Shown here one piece after another: positions 9,110-20,316 of a stretch of 64,000 nucleotides of DNA. Made by a program: the position numbers and the translations under genes. The stretch is from Fulvia fulva (lineage: Eukaryota > Ascomycota > Dothideomycetes > Mycosphaerellales > Mycosphaerellaceae), in contig NC_063022.1 of assembly GCF_020509005.1 (NCBI RefSeq), positions 1,488,001-1,552,000 of the forward strand, in the 5' to 3' direction. Within the stretch, counting starts at the first letter, position 1. Every line of letters begins with the position of its first letter. Below the pieces are notes generated by a model. The model did no database searches. It saw only the letters and a program-made list of their open reading frames with translations, and was not told where the DNA came from.

Positions 9110-12100
9110 CTAATCCCCAAGGACTTGATGCAACGCATTCGTCCTATACGTCTTGCTACCCCTCAACAACTCCCTATGCGTCCCCTTCGCCGTACAAACC
9201 CCCTCCTCAATCACAAAGATACAATCCGCATTCTCGATAGTATGCAATCGATGCGCAATCGCAATCACCGTAATCCCCTTCCTCACATTCTCAAGAGCAT
9301 CCTGCACCATCTTCTCGCTCTCACTGTCCAGTGCCGAAGTGCTCTCATCAAGAAGCAGTAGTCTCGGCTTCCGCAGCAGAGCACGAGCAATCGAGATCCG
9401 CTGCCGTTGTCCACCGGAGAACTGGTTACCGTTTGGTCCGCAGCGCGTCTCGTACTTATCGGGTAGCTCCATGATGGTGTCATGAATATGCGCGAGCCGG
9501 CATGCAGCTTCGATATCGGCATCTGTGACTTCCTCATCCGGGCGTGCGCCCAGGGAAAGGTTGAATTTCAGGCTGCCCTCGAACATGACGCTTTCTTGTG
9601 GTACGAGAGCGATGTCGTTGCGGAATTCGGGACCGGTGAAGTCGCTGATGTTGCGGCCGTCAATGGTGACTCTGCCGGATGAGGGGCGGTAGAAGCGTTC
9701 GATGAGGGAGATGATGGTGGATTTGCCGGCTCCTGAGGGACCGACGAGGGCGCAGAATTGACCGGGCCTGATGTCGATGTTGAGACCGCGGAGGACTTTG
9801 GCGTCTGGGCGAGCTGGGTAGGAGAATTCTACGTTCTCGAAGGCCACTCGTGCGCCGCCGGAACGTGTCTTTTCGGATGTGCTTGCAGCGGCTTCGACGT
9901 CTTTTGTGTGGGCGGGATCATGGTCGTCATCCTTGTATGGTCCCTTGACGATAGCCTTCTGCGTTACTGTCAAAGCTCTCTTGCCGACATCAAGCAGGTC
10001 TAAGATTCTGGCTGCGGAGACCTTGGACTTGGAGAAGTCTGGTGCCAAAGCGAAGAGCTGGCCACAAGTCTGGGCGCTGAATAGCATGGCTGGGAGAACG
10101 ATGAAGAATTGCGTCTGGCTGTACCATCCTTCGATGATGTTCCTCGAGCCCCACCAGTAGGCCAGCGCATATACGAGGTTACTGATACTGTACGCGGTGG
10201 CAAGCCAGGCATTGCTCCACAGCAGCATCTTGAGCGTCTCATCGTATGGCTTCTTCAACGCGCGATGGTATACATTGACGGCTTCGTCTTCGAGTGAGAA
10301 GATCGAGATGACACGGATGGAGTTGACAGCTTCAGTGGCGTAGCCGGTCGCGCCGGAGAAGGCCTTCGCATGCTTCTCGCCGAACTTGGCGAAGCATCGC
10401 AGACGCATGATTCCTGAGCCGAGAAGAACCGGAACACAAGCCAACAGGACGATGGCGATACGCCAAGCAACAATCATCGACAGGATGATGCCGGCGAAGG
10501 TGTTGATGATGACGGAGAATAGCGTTCCGAGCACGGGTCCAGTGAGACCAGCAAGAGCGTTGGCATCGGTCGTTAGGTACGAGAGCAGATCAGCAGCGTC
10601 TCGGCCACCAGACTCGTGCCAGTCGATATCCTGTCCCAGCAGAGTTCGCAAACACAAGACCCGGATTTTCTCTAGAGTATTCTCGCCAACCAGGCCGAAT
10701 GTCGTGCCCATGAAGAAGTTGGCGAAGAATTCGATGATGGCCAAGATGAAGAACAAAAGACCCCAGAAGTGACCAGCTGACAGGATTGAAGCGGCAGATT
10801 TGCAAGCGCTGAAGCTGCTGATGGTGTGTCCGAAGATGACTGCCTCACCAGAGTATGATCCTCCCACGATTGCGGAGGAGGTAAATGCAACGAGCATCCA
10901 CAGAGCTTGTGACCGCGTAAGGGTTCCTATGCCGCAGATGGTCGACCACACGCCTCGTTTGCTGCCTTCTTCTCTGATTGGCTTGTTCTTGTCGGCGTCA
11001 GCGTCCGCCTTCTCAACAGCCTTCTCGCTGTCGAGAGGCACGGACTTCTCGTCGAGTACGCTCTTCTCCTTGTCGATGGTTTCATCGCTAGTACGTCCAT
11101 CGGCGGAGGAGATGTCATCCTCAGAGACATTTCCAGCAGCGAGGACTTCTGTAGGGTCGTGATGTCTCACATTCTGCAAGCGTACCATACTGGCATATGT
11201 GCCATCTGCGGCGATAAGGTCTTCATGTGTTCCCTGTTCGACGATCTTGCCACTTCGCATGACAATGATGCTGTCGGCATGTCTTACAGTCGACAGGCGA
11301 TGTGCGATGTTGATCGTTGTCCTTCCCTTGGAGGCTTCGCGCAGAGCACCGTGGATGAGCCTTTCACTGCGAGAGTCCAGTGCGGAAGTGGCTTCATCAA
11401 GCAGAAGGATCTTGGGATCACGCATGACTGCGCGAGCAAGTGCGAGTCTTTGCTTCTGGCCACCACTGAACTTGTTGCCTGCTGCACCAACAGAGGTTGC
11501 GATACCATGGTCAAGGCGCTCGATGAAGCCGGTGGCATCAGCAATGGCTGCTGCCTTCGTCACACGCTCCACCACACTCCTCATTGCGGTGGACTGCGTT
11601 GCCAGCGTGGCATCGAAGGGCTGACCATCACGAACTTTCTCGGCAAACTCTGCTAGCTCGCCGCTGAGGACCACATCCACTTCATCTTGCTCGGCGTCCG
11701 AGTTGATGAGACCATGAGCAATGTTTTCCAGAATAGAACGATCTAACAACGCAGGGTCCTGCTGAACAGCGCCGATGCAACCACGGAGGTGGCCTACGTT
11801 CAGCTCCTTGATATCAACGCCGTCCAATCGTACGGTGCCTTCAGCTGGATCGTACAAGCGGGCCAGAAGAGCGGCTACCGTCGACTTGCCGCTACCAGAC
11901 TGACCAACGATTGCTGTGTGCTTGTATGCTGGGATACTCATTGACAGTTCCTTGACCACCACGGTGTCCGGGCGACTCGGGTAAGCGAAGCTCACATTCT
12001 CGAAGTTGATGGCACCAGCGACATGAGCAAGTCGTTGTCCGGATGTGCGGTCCGTGGGGTCAATCTTCGACTGTCGCTTGATAGATTGGTTGAGCTTCGT

Positions 12101-13202
12101 GTAAGCACCAGCAGCAGTACCAAAGATCTGCATGAACGGTGCAATACGGCTCAGGATGAAGGATGCATCAATCAAGAGAAAGATGACAGTGTACACAGCT
12201 CCGACCTGAGAGCTTGCAGCGTCAGTGCCGACAGAGTCTGCGATACTCTTGCTGCCCTGCCAGTATGCTAGCGCATTGGTGGAGTAAGCAATGAAGTAGA
12301 GCAGGCCCAGCTGTACACCTGCCACGATAGCCTTCTTGACGCCCTCGGCGCTGGCCTTGGCCATGAGGTCCGCGAATCTGCGCTCCAGTCGCGCGGCTGC
12401 ACCAAAGGCGTGAACGATGGTGAGTTTGTTCAAGCTTTCCGAGGCAATGGATGTGGCGCTTGCGATCTCGTCTGAGTACGTGCCGGCATACTTCTCGGTG
12501 AAGTAGCCACCAACGTAGGCCATGAGGAAGTATGCTGGGACCAGTGACACCAGTATCCCAGCGAGTACAGCATGCTTGATGAAGGCTACGATGTACGATG
12601 CCACGAAGTAGGAGATACTGCTGATGACAATGCCGACCTTCTCAGATGTACCCTTCTGGATCTCATCAAGGTCGGTAGATAACCTCGAAGAGACATCACC
12701 GGCAGGCAGCTGGTCGAAAAAGGCAAGTTCCTGGCGCAGAAGACTTCGCAGATACGTCTCGCGCAGACGGCGCACGAGTCGTTCCCCAAACAAGGACCAG
12801 CATGTGGTGTGGAGGTAGATGAAGCACCAGTTGGCAATGGTCACATAGATGATGTAAAGCACCTTGGTGCGTACCGAGTCCGACAGCGATGAGGTGTCTT
12901 GGCCGGAGTTTTCAGCACAGTTGGCCGAGGTCAGGTTGTCGATGAGCTGTCCGAAGAGGATTCCAAGAAGTGGGAATGGCACACCAGCTGCGATGGATCC
13001 TATCAATCCGCCCAGGAACAGGAGGAGATCCCAGACGTTGCCTCCAGGGCTGAGGAGAAGTCGATAGTAGACGGTGGCCCGCTCTTGCCATGGCTCCTTT
13101 TCAACAGCATTGTCCTCTGGCTTGGCCTCCTGTACTCAATCAGGCATCTGCAGTACTGGCAAGCGGCGTCTCGCCTACCTTCTTCCTGAACTGAAAGCCC
13201 AT
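9110..13202 (-). CDS. ABCB-type full-size ABC transporter (SitT-like context)
   Basis: This is a 1347-residue membrane exporter with the layout TMD-NBD-TMD-NBD. Exon 1 (13202-13179) encodes only eight residues. The intron is 49 nt (13178-13130, GTAGGC...ACAG) and contains CTGAT as a likely branch site. Exon 2 (13129-9110) is open to the stop. NBD1 carries Walker A GQSGSGKST near residue 416, signature FSGGQKQR and Walker B ILLLDEATSALD. NBD2 carries GPSGAGKST near 1136, FSGGQRQR and LLLLDESTSALD. All nucleotide-binding motifs look intact, so both sites should hydrolyse ATP. An acidic, Lys-rich linker with no predicted fold joins the halves. The family includes multidrug and a-factor-type exporters; Aspergillus siderophore clusters contain such a gene (sitT) beside sidD. 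Here it lies divergent from the SidF-like gene, suggesting export of siderophore or intermediates. The cargo is inferred. Confidence 0.92.
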
Positions 13203-13965
13203 CTTTTCAGCGCGTCTGCTTCAGCTCCGCACAGGATCTCCCACGATGATGTCGATGCCATGTTCGCGTGCATCGAGACTCGCACAGCATCACGTGCTGC
13301 CGTCGGTGGTGCCGTCTGCGGCATCGGCAAGGCCGCCAAGCGCATCCTGCGGCATCGACTCATCTTGACACGCGCGTGGACAGTGAATGCTCCGAATGTG
13401 GTACGGGATGGAAACTGTTGTGGGTGCAGACCGATGGAGTCGACCAACATCAATGCAGGCTAAACAAGCTCGCGACCCCGGCCGCGAGCTGCCCCACTCT
13501 GGTCTCTCGCCATGCCACGTGCATGCATGCCTTCGCCTGGCATCTCGCCGCAACCGGGCTGTGGATCGGCGGCTGCCGGTTATCTGATGGCGCTAAGATT
13601 GATCAAAATCTGCTGTCCCTTGCCCAGCCGCTGAGACGTTCCATGGATTGCCATACTGTACGCTGTACCCGACTGCCTGCAGGCTGCAGCCGGTGACTCT
13701 GAGCTTGCAGCACCAACGTCGCTTCCCCGTCGCTTCCCCGTCGGCAACATCGTCGATGCCAGTGTGAGCTCACCAGCAGCATCAGCTGTTCTCGTGACGT
13801 CGGACGCGTGCGAAGTCGGCAGAAGATGGTGCAGTATGCTCCCTTGGCCGTGAGAGAGTCCAGCATTGGCAGAGGACGGCGTAGAAGCTTAGCCGTAGCA
13901 CTCCTGCAGGCTGGCGTAAGGTAGAGCCAAGTTCGGCGATTCGCACTCTTTCCTCGACAGCCATC
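13203..13965. promoter_or_regulatory. Divergent promoter region of the ABC transporter and the SidF-like gene
   Basis: This 763-bp region separates two divergent ATGs. It contains an ATCAGATAA site almost midway (13580-13588) and a direct repeat GTCGCTTCCCC near 13718-13740. Small open frames occur on both strands, but none looks coding. Confidence 0.6.
13580..13588 (-). promoter_or_regulatory. Candidate SreA-type GATA site ATCAGATAA
   Basis: The plus strand reads TTATCTGAT, an exact ATCWGATAA on the minus strand. It lies 378 bp from both the transporter ATG and the SidF-like ATG, well placed to repress both in iron-replete cells. Confidence 0.6.
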
Positions 13966-15382
13966 ATGATGACTTGCCTAACACTTCCCACGACCCTCCG
14001 TCTTCCTCATCCATACTTGACGACATATCGCATCCACCAAGTTGACAGCCGGCAAGCTCCGACGCGATATGGCACGAAGCTCCTCCAGATCAAGCACGAG
14101 CCCAGAAGCTCTGCCAAAACGCCAACACAGCAGGATGGCCAAGCTCCACCGGAGCAGCTGCACAGCAGTGTTGCCTTCTCGAACCCCATACAAGACCAGA
14201 GAGAAGATCAGCTCCCGCCTGAATCCAACAACTTCTTCTGGGGTCGCGTGCGGCGAGCACCAAAGTCAGACTTTGTGTGGAACGAGCCCCACGCGCCAAC
14301 CATTGCTCAAGCGTGGTTGATCGTGTATGCACTCTTCACCTTGCGACCGGAGCTGGAGTACTTTCGATTGGGACTGGTCGGTGTGGACAGCCACAAGCTC
14401 GCTGGTGAGCTCAAGCTTGTCCACTTGGCAGTCCAGCATCCCGTGCCTGAAGGCAAGGCAAGCACAGATTCAGAAGCATATGCAAATGAGTTGGTCTTGA
14501 CGCGAGCCACCTTCTGGCAAGGAGCAGGGTCTCCCTTCGGACCGCGGCCAGTATGGTCTCCAGATGCTCAGAAAGGCCTCGTGTCGGGCAGAGATCTGGC
14601 AGAATACCCGGCATTCCCCCAAGACTTCACTGCGACCACCAGGTTCCCGACAGAACGCGTTCATGCATTCCATCCTCGCAGACCATTGAAGCCGGCACCG
14701 GGCTCTCTGATCTACAGCAGATACATCCCTCATCTAGACGAGCACTTCAGCATGTATGCGCTGGACTACCACAATGATGAGCATCTAGGCCTATTCAACC
14801 AATGGCAGAACGATCCATTTGTAGCAGCAGGCTGGAACGAGACGGGTACATTGGATCAGCACAGAACATATCTCAAGAATCTGCACGACGATCCTCACAC
14901 CATGACGCTCCTCGCCAAGTTTGACGATGTCTTCTTTGCATATTATGAGGTCTACTGGGGCAAAGCAAGTAGAGCACTGCACTCGTGACCATGCGGACAC
15001 TAATCCCTGCCTACAGGAGGACCACTTCGGCGTCTACTGCAACGCCGGTGACTACGATCGTGGTCGACATGCCTTGGTCGGCGATACTCGCTTCCGAGGC
15101 AAGCCCAGAGTCTCCGCCTGGTGGTCCAGCACAATCCATTACCTGTTCCTCGACGAACCACGCACGCAAGAAGTCATCGGAGAGCCAAAGCTCACGAACG
15201 CAACGGTCCTGTCCTACGACCTGATGACTGGATTCAACGTGACGAAGCATGTGGACCTTGGTCACAAAAGAAGTGCCGCGGAGAAAGTCAGCAGAGAACG
15301 ATTCTTTCAGATCTGCCCGCTGCACTTCGACGGCGAGACGAATGTCGGTGGGACGGGCATCAAGCTCTTTGCCAAGTTATGA
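13966..15382 (+). CDS. N5-hydroxyornithine acyltransferase, SidF-like GNAT, with PTS1 and a GC-AG intron
   Basis: This 454-residue protein belongs to the siderophore acyltransferase family (IucB-like GNAT fold), which transfers an acyl group from CoA to N5-hydroxyornithine. Exon 1 is 13966-14964 and exon 2 is 15017-15382. Motifs are [35 protein letters not shown] at the end of exon 1, then [18 protein letters not shown] and LVGD in exon 2, followed by [25 protein letters not shown] residues and VDLGHKRSA. No GT donor restores this continuous family motif. A GC donor does: AAA then GCAAGT at 14965, acceptor CTACAG ending at 15016, 52 nt, with a CTAAT branch site. The C-terminus is AKL, a PTS1 signal, as expected because Aspergillus SidF is peroxisomal. 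Transcription is divergent from the transporter. Confidence 0.87.
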
Positions 15383-15814
15383 GAAGGACAAAATGGAGAG
15401 ACAGAGATACCTGGGCCTGATGTCGTCGTTGAGACGTGCAGGAGCTTTCGGGTCTGAGAATGAAGCAGCGGGAAAGACTATGCCTGTTGTAAAGGCAGGG
15501 GATGCCAGCATCTTGCGTGCTGTACTGGTACTGTGCGCTGAATGGGTGGGTGGAATTTTGATAGCCGTACTCGTCTGGCTCATGCTCTGACAAAGAATAT
15601 GGTTGTGAGTTGACTTTCACATGTTTCTCAACACGCCAATCTCCATCCGAGGATACTCGCATTGCAGTATGTTACCATCGTGCCATGGTATAAATGCCGA
15701 ACATGAGCCGATATCGGGGACGATATAAAACCCGGACATCAGCCCATCCGTCTACACTACACCCACCTCGACAAATTCACTCCACCACGTGATCACAAAC
15801 ATCAAGCCCCCATC
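15383..15814 (+). promoter_or_regulatory. Promoter region of the hydratase-2 gene with TATA-like boxes
   Basis: This 432-bp spacer lies between the SidF-like stop and the next ATG. TATAAAT is at 15689-15695 and TATAAAA at 15724-15730, the latter about 85-90 bp before the ATG. No exact ATCWGATAA is present; a GATATC lies at about 15709-15715. Confidence 0.5.
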
Positions 15815-16859
15815 ATGTCGACCCTATACTCATACCCCCTCAAACCAGCCTCCTGGAACGAAAGAGACGTGCTCCTCTTCGCAACCAGCATCGACATCGA
15901 CCCATCCCAACTACAATACCTCTACGTACGTAAATCCCCTCTCACCATCACAAATCCATCCCATCACTAATCCCCACACCCCACAGGAAAACCACCCCAA
16001 ATTCACCCCATTCCCAACCTACCCCATCGCCCTAACCTTCAAACACAATCACACAACCACCACATCCTTCGCCTCCCACTTCACCCAACACCTCACTCCC
16101 CCGCCCAACTTCATCCCAGACTTCCCCAAACTCGACATAACCCGCGTCGTAGACGGACAACGCACGCTTCAAATCCTGCGGACGATTCCCACCACCTCTA
16201 AGGGCCGAGACTTCCGGATCCGATCGACAGTTACCGGCGTCTGGGACAAAGGACGCGGCAAACCAACCATCATCCAAACGGACCACGTCTTGCTGGAAAT
16301 CCCCAAAGTCGCCACGACGTTCGGCGGGCGGAAAGTCGAGGAGATTTTCACGCGCATGTCTGAAACTGCCATCTTCATGGGCCAGGGCGGATGGGGTGGT
16401 CCTAATCCTCCTTGCCCCTCAGGAACAGACACTTTCAAGCCAGCCCGTCACCCCGACGTAACACACCACCACCCCATCCCATCAAACGCCCACCTCGTCT
16501 ACCGCCTCAACGGCGATTACAACCCCCTCCACGCCACCGGGGTGCAAGCAGCGATCGTGCAGCCGACGCCGATTATGCATGGGTTATACAGCTGGAATGT
16601 CGTTGCAGGGATTGTCGTGAAGAGGTTTGGCGGGGTGTTGAGGAGGTTTCGGGCGAGGTTTGCAAAGCCGGTGAGGCCCGGGGATGGGCTTGAGGTGGAG
16701 ATGTGGAGGGTTGAGAAGGGGAGTGGGGAGTTTGAGGTGAGGTTTGAGGCGAGGGTGGAGGGGAAGGTGGTGCTTGCGGAAGGGGTTGCGGGGTTGGAAG
16801 GTGGGAGAGGGGAGGTTGGGCAGGTGCGAAAGGTGCAGGAATTGGTCTCGAGGTTGTAG
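15815..16859 (+). CDS. MaoC/hydratase-2 (MFE2-like) enoyl-CoA hydratase with PTS1
   Basis: This 327-residue protein has two exons, 15815-15925 and 15987-16859. The intron is 61 nt (15926-15986, GTACGT...ACAG) with CACTAAT as branch site. Splicing joins LQYLY to ENHPKFTPFPTYPIAL, which matches the start of the hydratase-2 double hot-dog fold. The open frame that begins earlier (15789) reads through the intron and is not the start. The catalytic hydratase-2 motif YRLNGDYNPLHA lies near residues 207-218, with Asp and His in place. A FMGQGGWGGP segment matches the loop of peroxisomal multifunctional enzyme type 2. The C-terminus is SRL, a PTS1. The family adds or removes water at 2-enoyl-CoA or 3-hydroxyacyl-CoA. 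Aspergillus uses the crotonase-type SidH to dehydrate mevalonyl-CoA, so this enzyme may do that step here. A general beta-oxidation role is the alternative. Confidence 0.85.
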
Positions 16860-17545
16860 TGTGCGAGATCTTTTGAGTTTCTTTGAAGCTCGTTCTAGCA
16901 CCGGGACCTGTTGTATAGATCCAGCGATCGGTGGCTCAGAGCCGGGAGCGTCCAACGCTGATGCCACACTTCGGCGTCACTGGCATATACACCCTTCATC
17001 CTCCTCGTAACGATGGGACCGGCAAGAAGTTCCAAGTATCGTCTCGAACTTGTACGCCGTCTCTTCCATGGGCAGAAGGCGTAGAAGCTTTGCATTAACG
17101 ACTGGCCGGTGACGCGATCAATGTTGTGCAAGATGAACTGAGAGCGGGAGCAGAAGCTGCTATGTCTCATCCTGCTTCTGGTCGGATTCACGCTGGTGTC
17201 TCGGAACTCCAAGCGAATTGTCTCCATGAAGCGTACACACCCAGTACGCTTCGCACCATGGTCTTTCATGATGAAAGTGTCCAGTACTGCCTCTTGCCGT
17301 ACTCCATATTTCCCAGTACGCCGTCGACTGGCCAATCTCGTCAGGCCGAAGTAGTGACAGTCTTCAACGTCAGACGAGGGTTCTAACGCTTCATAAGCGG
17401 CGTGTACCTTGTTGGATGATATTGTTTCGCAAGTGATTTTCCAGGAGAATCTGTCCACAGCGCAGCCAGGAATGGTGCTGCGTTATGTACTTGTTGGCAC
17501 GTCTTCCACGAAGCGCCGTGCATATATGCTCCAACCCCGGCCCAG
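16860..17545. other. Intergenic region between convergent gene ends
   Basis: This 686-bp region lies between the 3' ends of the hydratase and the transcription factor. A 187-codon frame on the minus strand (17458-16895) starts with GTG and has no recognisable domain. I see no gene, repeat or RIP signature. Confidence 0.55.
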
Positions 17546-20316
17546 CTAGTCTCGTGGGTACCTAGGGAAGTGCTGCTGATATATATTCCCAGGCATTTGA
17601 GCAGCCGCGGTCAGATTCGGGATCATGGTCGGCGGGAAGTGAACATCAGCCAGCTCTGCTTCAGTGGGCATATTCAGTGGTTCCGTTTGGGTGATGCCAA
17701 TGTTGTGAATGTTCGCCGCAGCTGTGACGTTGAATGCGGCCGGATCCATGCCGGCTGAGTTCGCGCTGTAGTCGCCGGTGAAGTCGGTCATGTTGAAGTC
17801 TGGAAGGTTAAGGTCGCCGGTGTAGTGTTCGGGGTTGAAGACTTTCTCCCATTCAGCCTGGCGAAGTGGTCAGTAAAGACGTCGTCGAGGCAGGAGGTTG
17901 TGCTGTTTCTTACCCAGTCGATGTCTTCCATAGTTCCCATCTGCACGTCTTGTCCCTTGCCTGACGTACTATTCTGCCGCGAGCTGCTAGTATCAGAGTC
18001 CGCTCTCGGCGGAGGTGGACTGAAGTGCGCAGGTGGGAGCGTTCCAGCACCTGCTGCCTGTGCGGCTGAGTTCCGATGCATCTGACCCATCTCATCGAGC
18101 ATCACGTCTGCACGTTGGTATAGACCGATCTTGTTGCCGCCAACTCTTTGCTCCATCTGCTTGGACACTTTCACTTTGCGCATTTGATGGTACACCTCCA
18201 TTCGATCTCTCAGATCGGTAAGCACCAGCTCTGCTTTTTGCTTTGGTGCAAGGTGGGCAGGTATCTCGAAGATGTAGTCAAGACACTTCCACACTCGAGC
18301 GGCCTCCTTCCGCATTGGATACGCGTATACCTCAACCATGAGTAGGAGTGCTGCATGGTATTGGTTGAAAGCACCACGATACCACGTCCATGCTTGCATC
18401 TCGCGATCGGTTTCGTACGCTATCGAAGACTCCATCTGGTAAAGACCGGCTTCAATGAGAACTTGTCGTAAGCGATCCGGCATTCGTTGTGTTGTGCTGA
18501 ACAAATATCGATGCAAGACTTGTAAATGGAGCGCTCTCGTATGCATTTCGAAGAGGAGACGTCCGAATCTTTGGAAAGGTACTGCATCGTCAATCATCGG
18601 TAAATACCTGTCCTCCATGCTTGTCCGAAATTTCTGTACTTTCACCAGTATGGATGTGAGCGATTTCTTCTTCTTGTCCAAGGCAACAATGTCGTACCAG
18701 ACCTGTCGCCGCATCTCTTGACATTCCGCGCGGATGCGCATGAACGTCATATCAGTCCAGTACGACTTGTCCTCCCCAGGCGGGTCAGGTCCAAGCAGAT
18801 CCAGATCGTCCACATTCATTGGCATCTTGGTGTCGTAGTCCTCCTTCCGGATCTGAGGACGGGGACCAGTGGCTTCGCATGTCCTCATGTCGAGAAAGCA
18901 CAATTGATGCCAGACCATTCGTCGAACGTGTGTTTCGATGGGTGTCATGTTGTAGTACGACCCATCGCGATGCAATCCCATACACTCAGCAAGACGAATG
19001 GCCGTTCCTACCAATGCTGAGTGGCCTCGGGAGACCTCAGAGCGCACCAAAGGAATGAGGTACATTACAAACGCCTGCATCGTGTCGACTCGAGTAGTCC
19101 TCAAGAAGTTGGCCTTTGCAAGTGCTGTCTCGGCTCCAGACCGTAGATTATCGACCAGTGCGTTCTTGGTCGTGCCAAAGCGCTGCATGATCTGCTCGGT
19201 GGTCATACTGACAGCTGCTGAGAACATGGCGCTGAAGATGATTGCCTGCACAGATGCCACAGGCTCACTACCCGTAGCGATCTGTCCCCAGAAGAGAGTG
19301 TACTGCGCTTCGAAGGTAGGACGGTGCACGATGCGACACATGTAATGCACTGCTGTCCAGTACTGGTCGGTGAGCTGGTCAGCTGCATTCTTAGAGGGCA
19401 GATAGTCGATTAAGCTGGCGCTCATGCTGGCTCCGGGAAAGAAGAAGCTCGAAGCAGGAGCGATATAGTCGGGCCCCGGACCAATGTAGCTCTTTGGGGA
19501 GGCTTGCAGTTTTGGTGCACCTGGGCGTAGATCGATGTGATCGTTTATCGTTGGGGTCGTGGAGTAGCGAGACTTGCCAGCTTTGACGTCTTCAAGGGTA
19601 TCGTTGAGCTCCTCGACAAGCTTCGGACGTATCCAACCGCCTATGCGTTCGGAGATGCGCATCTTTCCCATCTAGAGCACGTTAAGGTTGGTTCTCGCTG
19701 TGAAACATAGTGCACTCACCTGAACACCAAGATCCATTAACTCATCGTCGACATTGTCTTCGTATACATTGTCGAGTGACGCCAAGGGCGTAGGCTCTAG
19801 CGCGTCCTCATCTTCGTTGGCAGCATTTTCATCATCTTCTGCTTCCCGAAGCTGTCTGAACTCCTCTGCTGTGAGCTTGACCACATTGCCACCACCCAGA
19901 TGGGCTTTCTGGGTCTTGGCCGCGACTTCTCGCTCGAGGTTCTTCTCGAGCGCGCCCATCTTCTCCTTGATATCCGCCAGCTTCTGCTGTGCTGACGGAT
20001 CTAGAGCAGGCGCCAGGTACAGGCAGTCCCGCCTGAAGCGGGTGCAATTCGTGCATGGTGCTTGTTTGTCACACTTCAGCTTGCGACGTCGACACTCCAG
20101 ACAAGAGGTGATCTGACGATTCCTTCGGCGGATCCTAGGGGCACTCTGTGCGGCCGCCCTGTTGGCGTTTTTGGTCTCATCTGGCGAGGATGGATCTCGG
20201 TACGTTGCCGATTGAATGGCCGAGTAGTTGGCGTTCCCAAGGGCGTCAACGGAGCCTCGGGGATTGCTGCCGCTTCCAGACGCGCCTACTGTAGCAGAAT
20301 ACATCCACGAGTCCAT
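17546..20316 (-). CDS. Zn(II)2Cys6 transcription factor with fungal-specific middle homology region
   Basis: This is an 888-residue nuclear regulator in three exons: 20316-19720, 19671-17914 and 17857-17546. The introns are 48 nt (19719-19672, GTGAGT...CTAG) and 56 nt (17913-17858, GTAAGA...CCAG). The second joins EDIDW to AEWEKVFNP and keeps phase 0. The start is the ATG at 20316; a frame nine bases longer opens only with TTG. The zinc cluster lies at residues 72-98 with exact CX2CX6CX5CX2CX6C spacing. A heptad-like helix that could dimerise follows (KLADIKEKMGALEKNLEREV), then an acidic stretch. The large central part matches the fungal_trans regulatory domain (ECMGLHRDGSYYNMTPIE, RRMVWHQLCFLD). 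The C-terminus is rich in Ser, Pro, Asn and Met. Its targets are unknown. It could regulate the adjacent cluster or be an unrelated neighbour. Confidence 0.9.

Noticed and set aside
15789..15925. Upstream start giving a 356-codon single-exon hydratase
   Set aside because: It begins with GTG and reads through the 61-nt intron in the wrong frame; the ATG at 15815 plus splicing gives the family-like N-terminus.
16895..17458. 187-codon open frame on the minus strand between the hydratase and the transcription factor
   Set aside because: It starts with GTG, has no ATG near its beginning, shows no recognisable domain and lies between two 3' ends.
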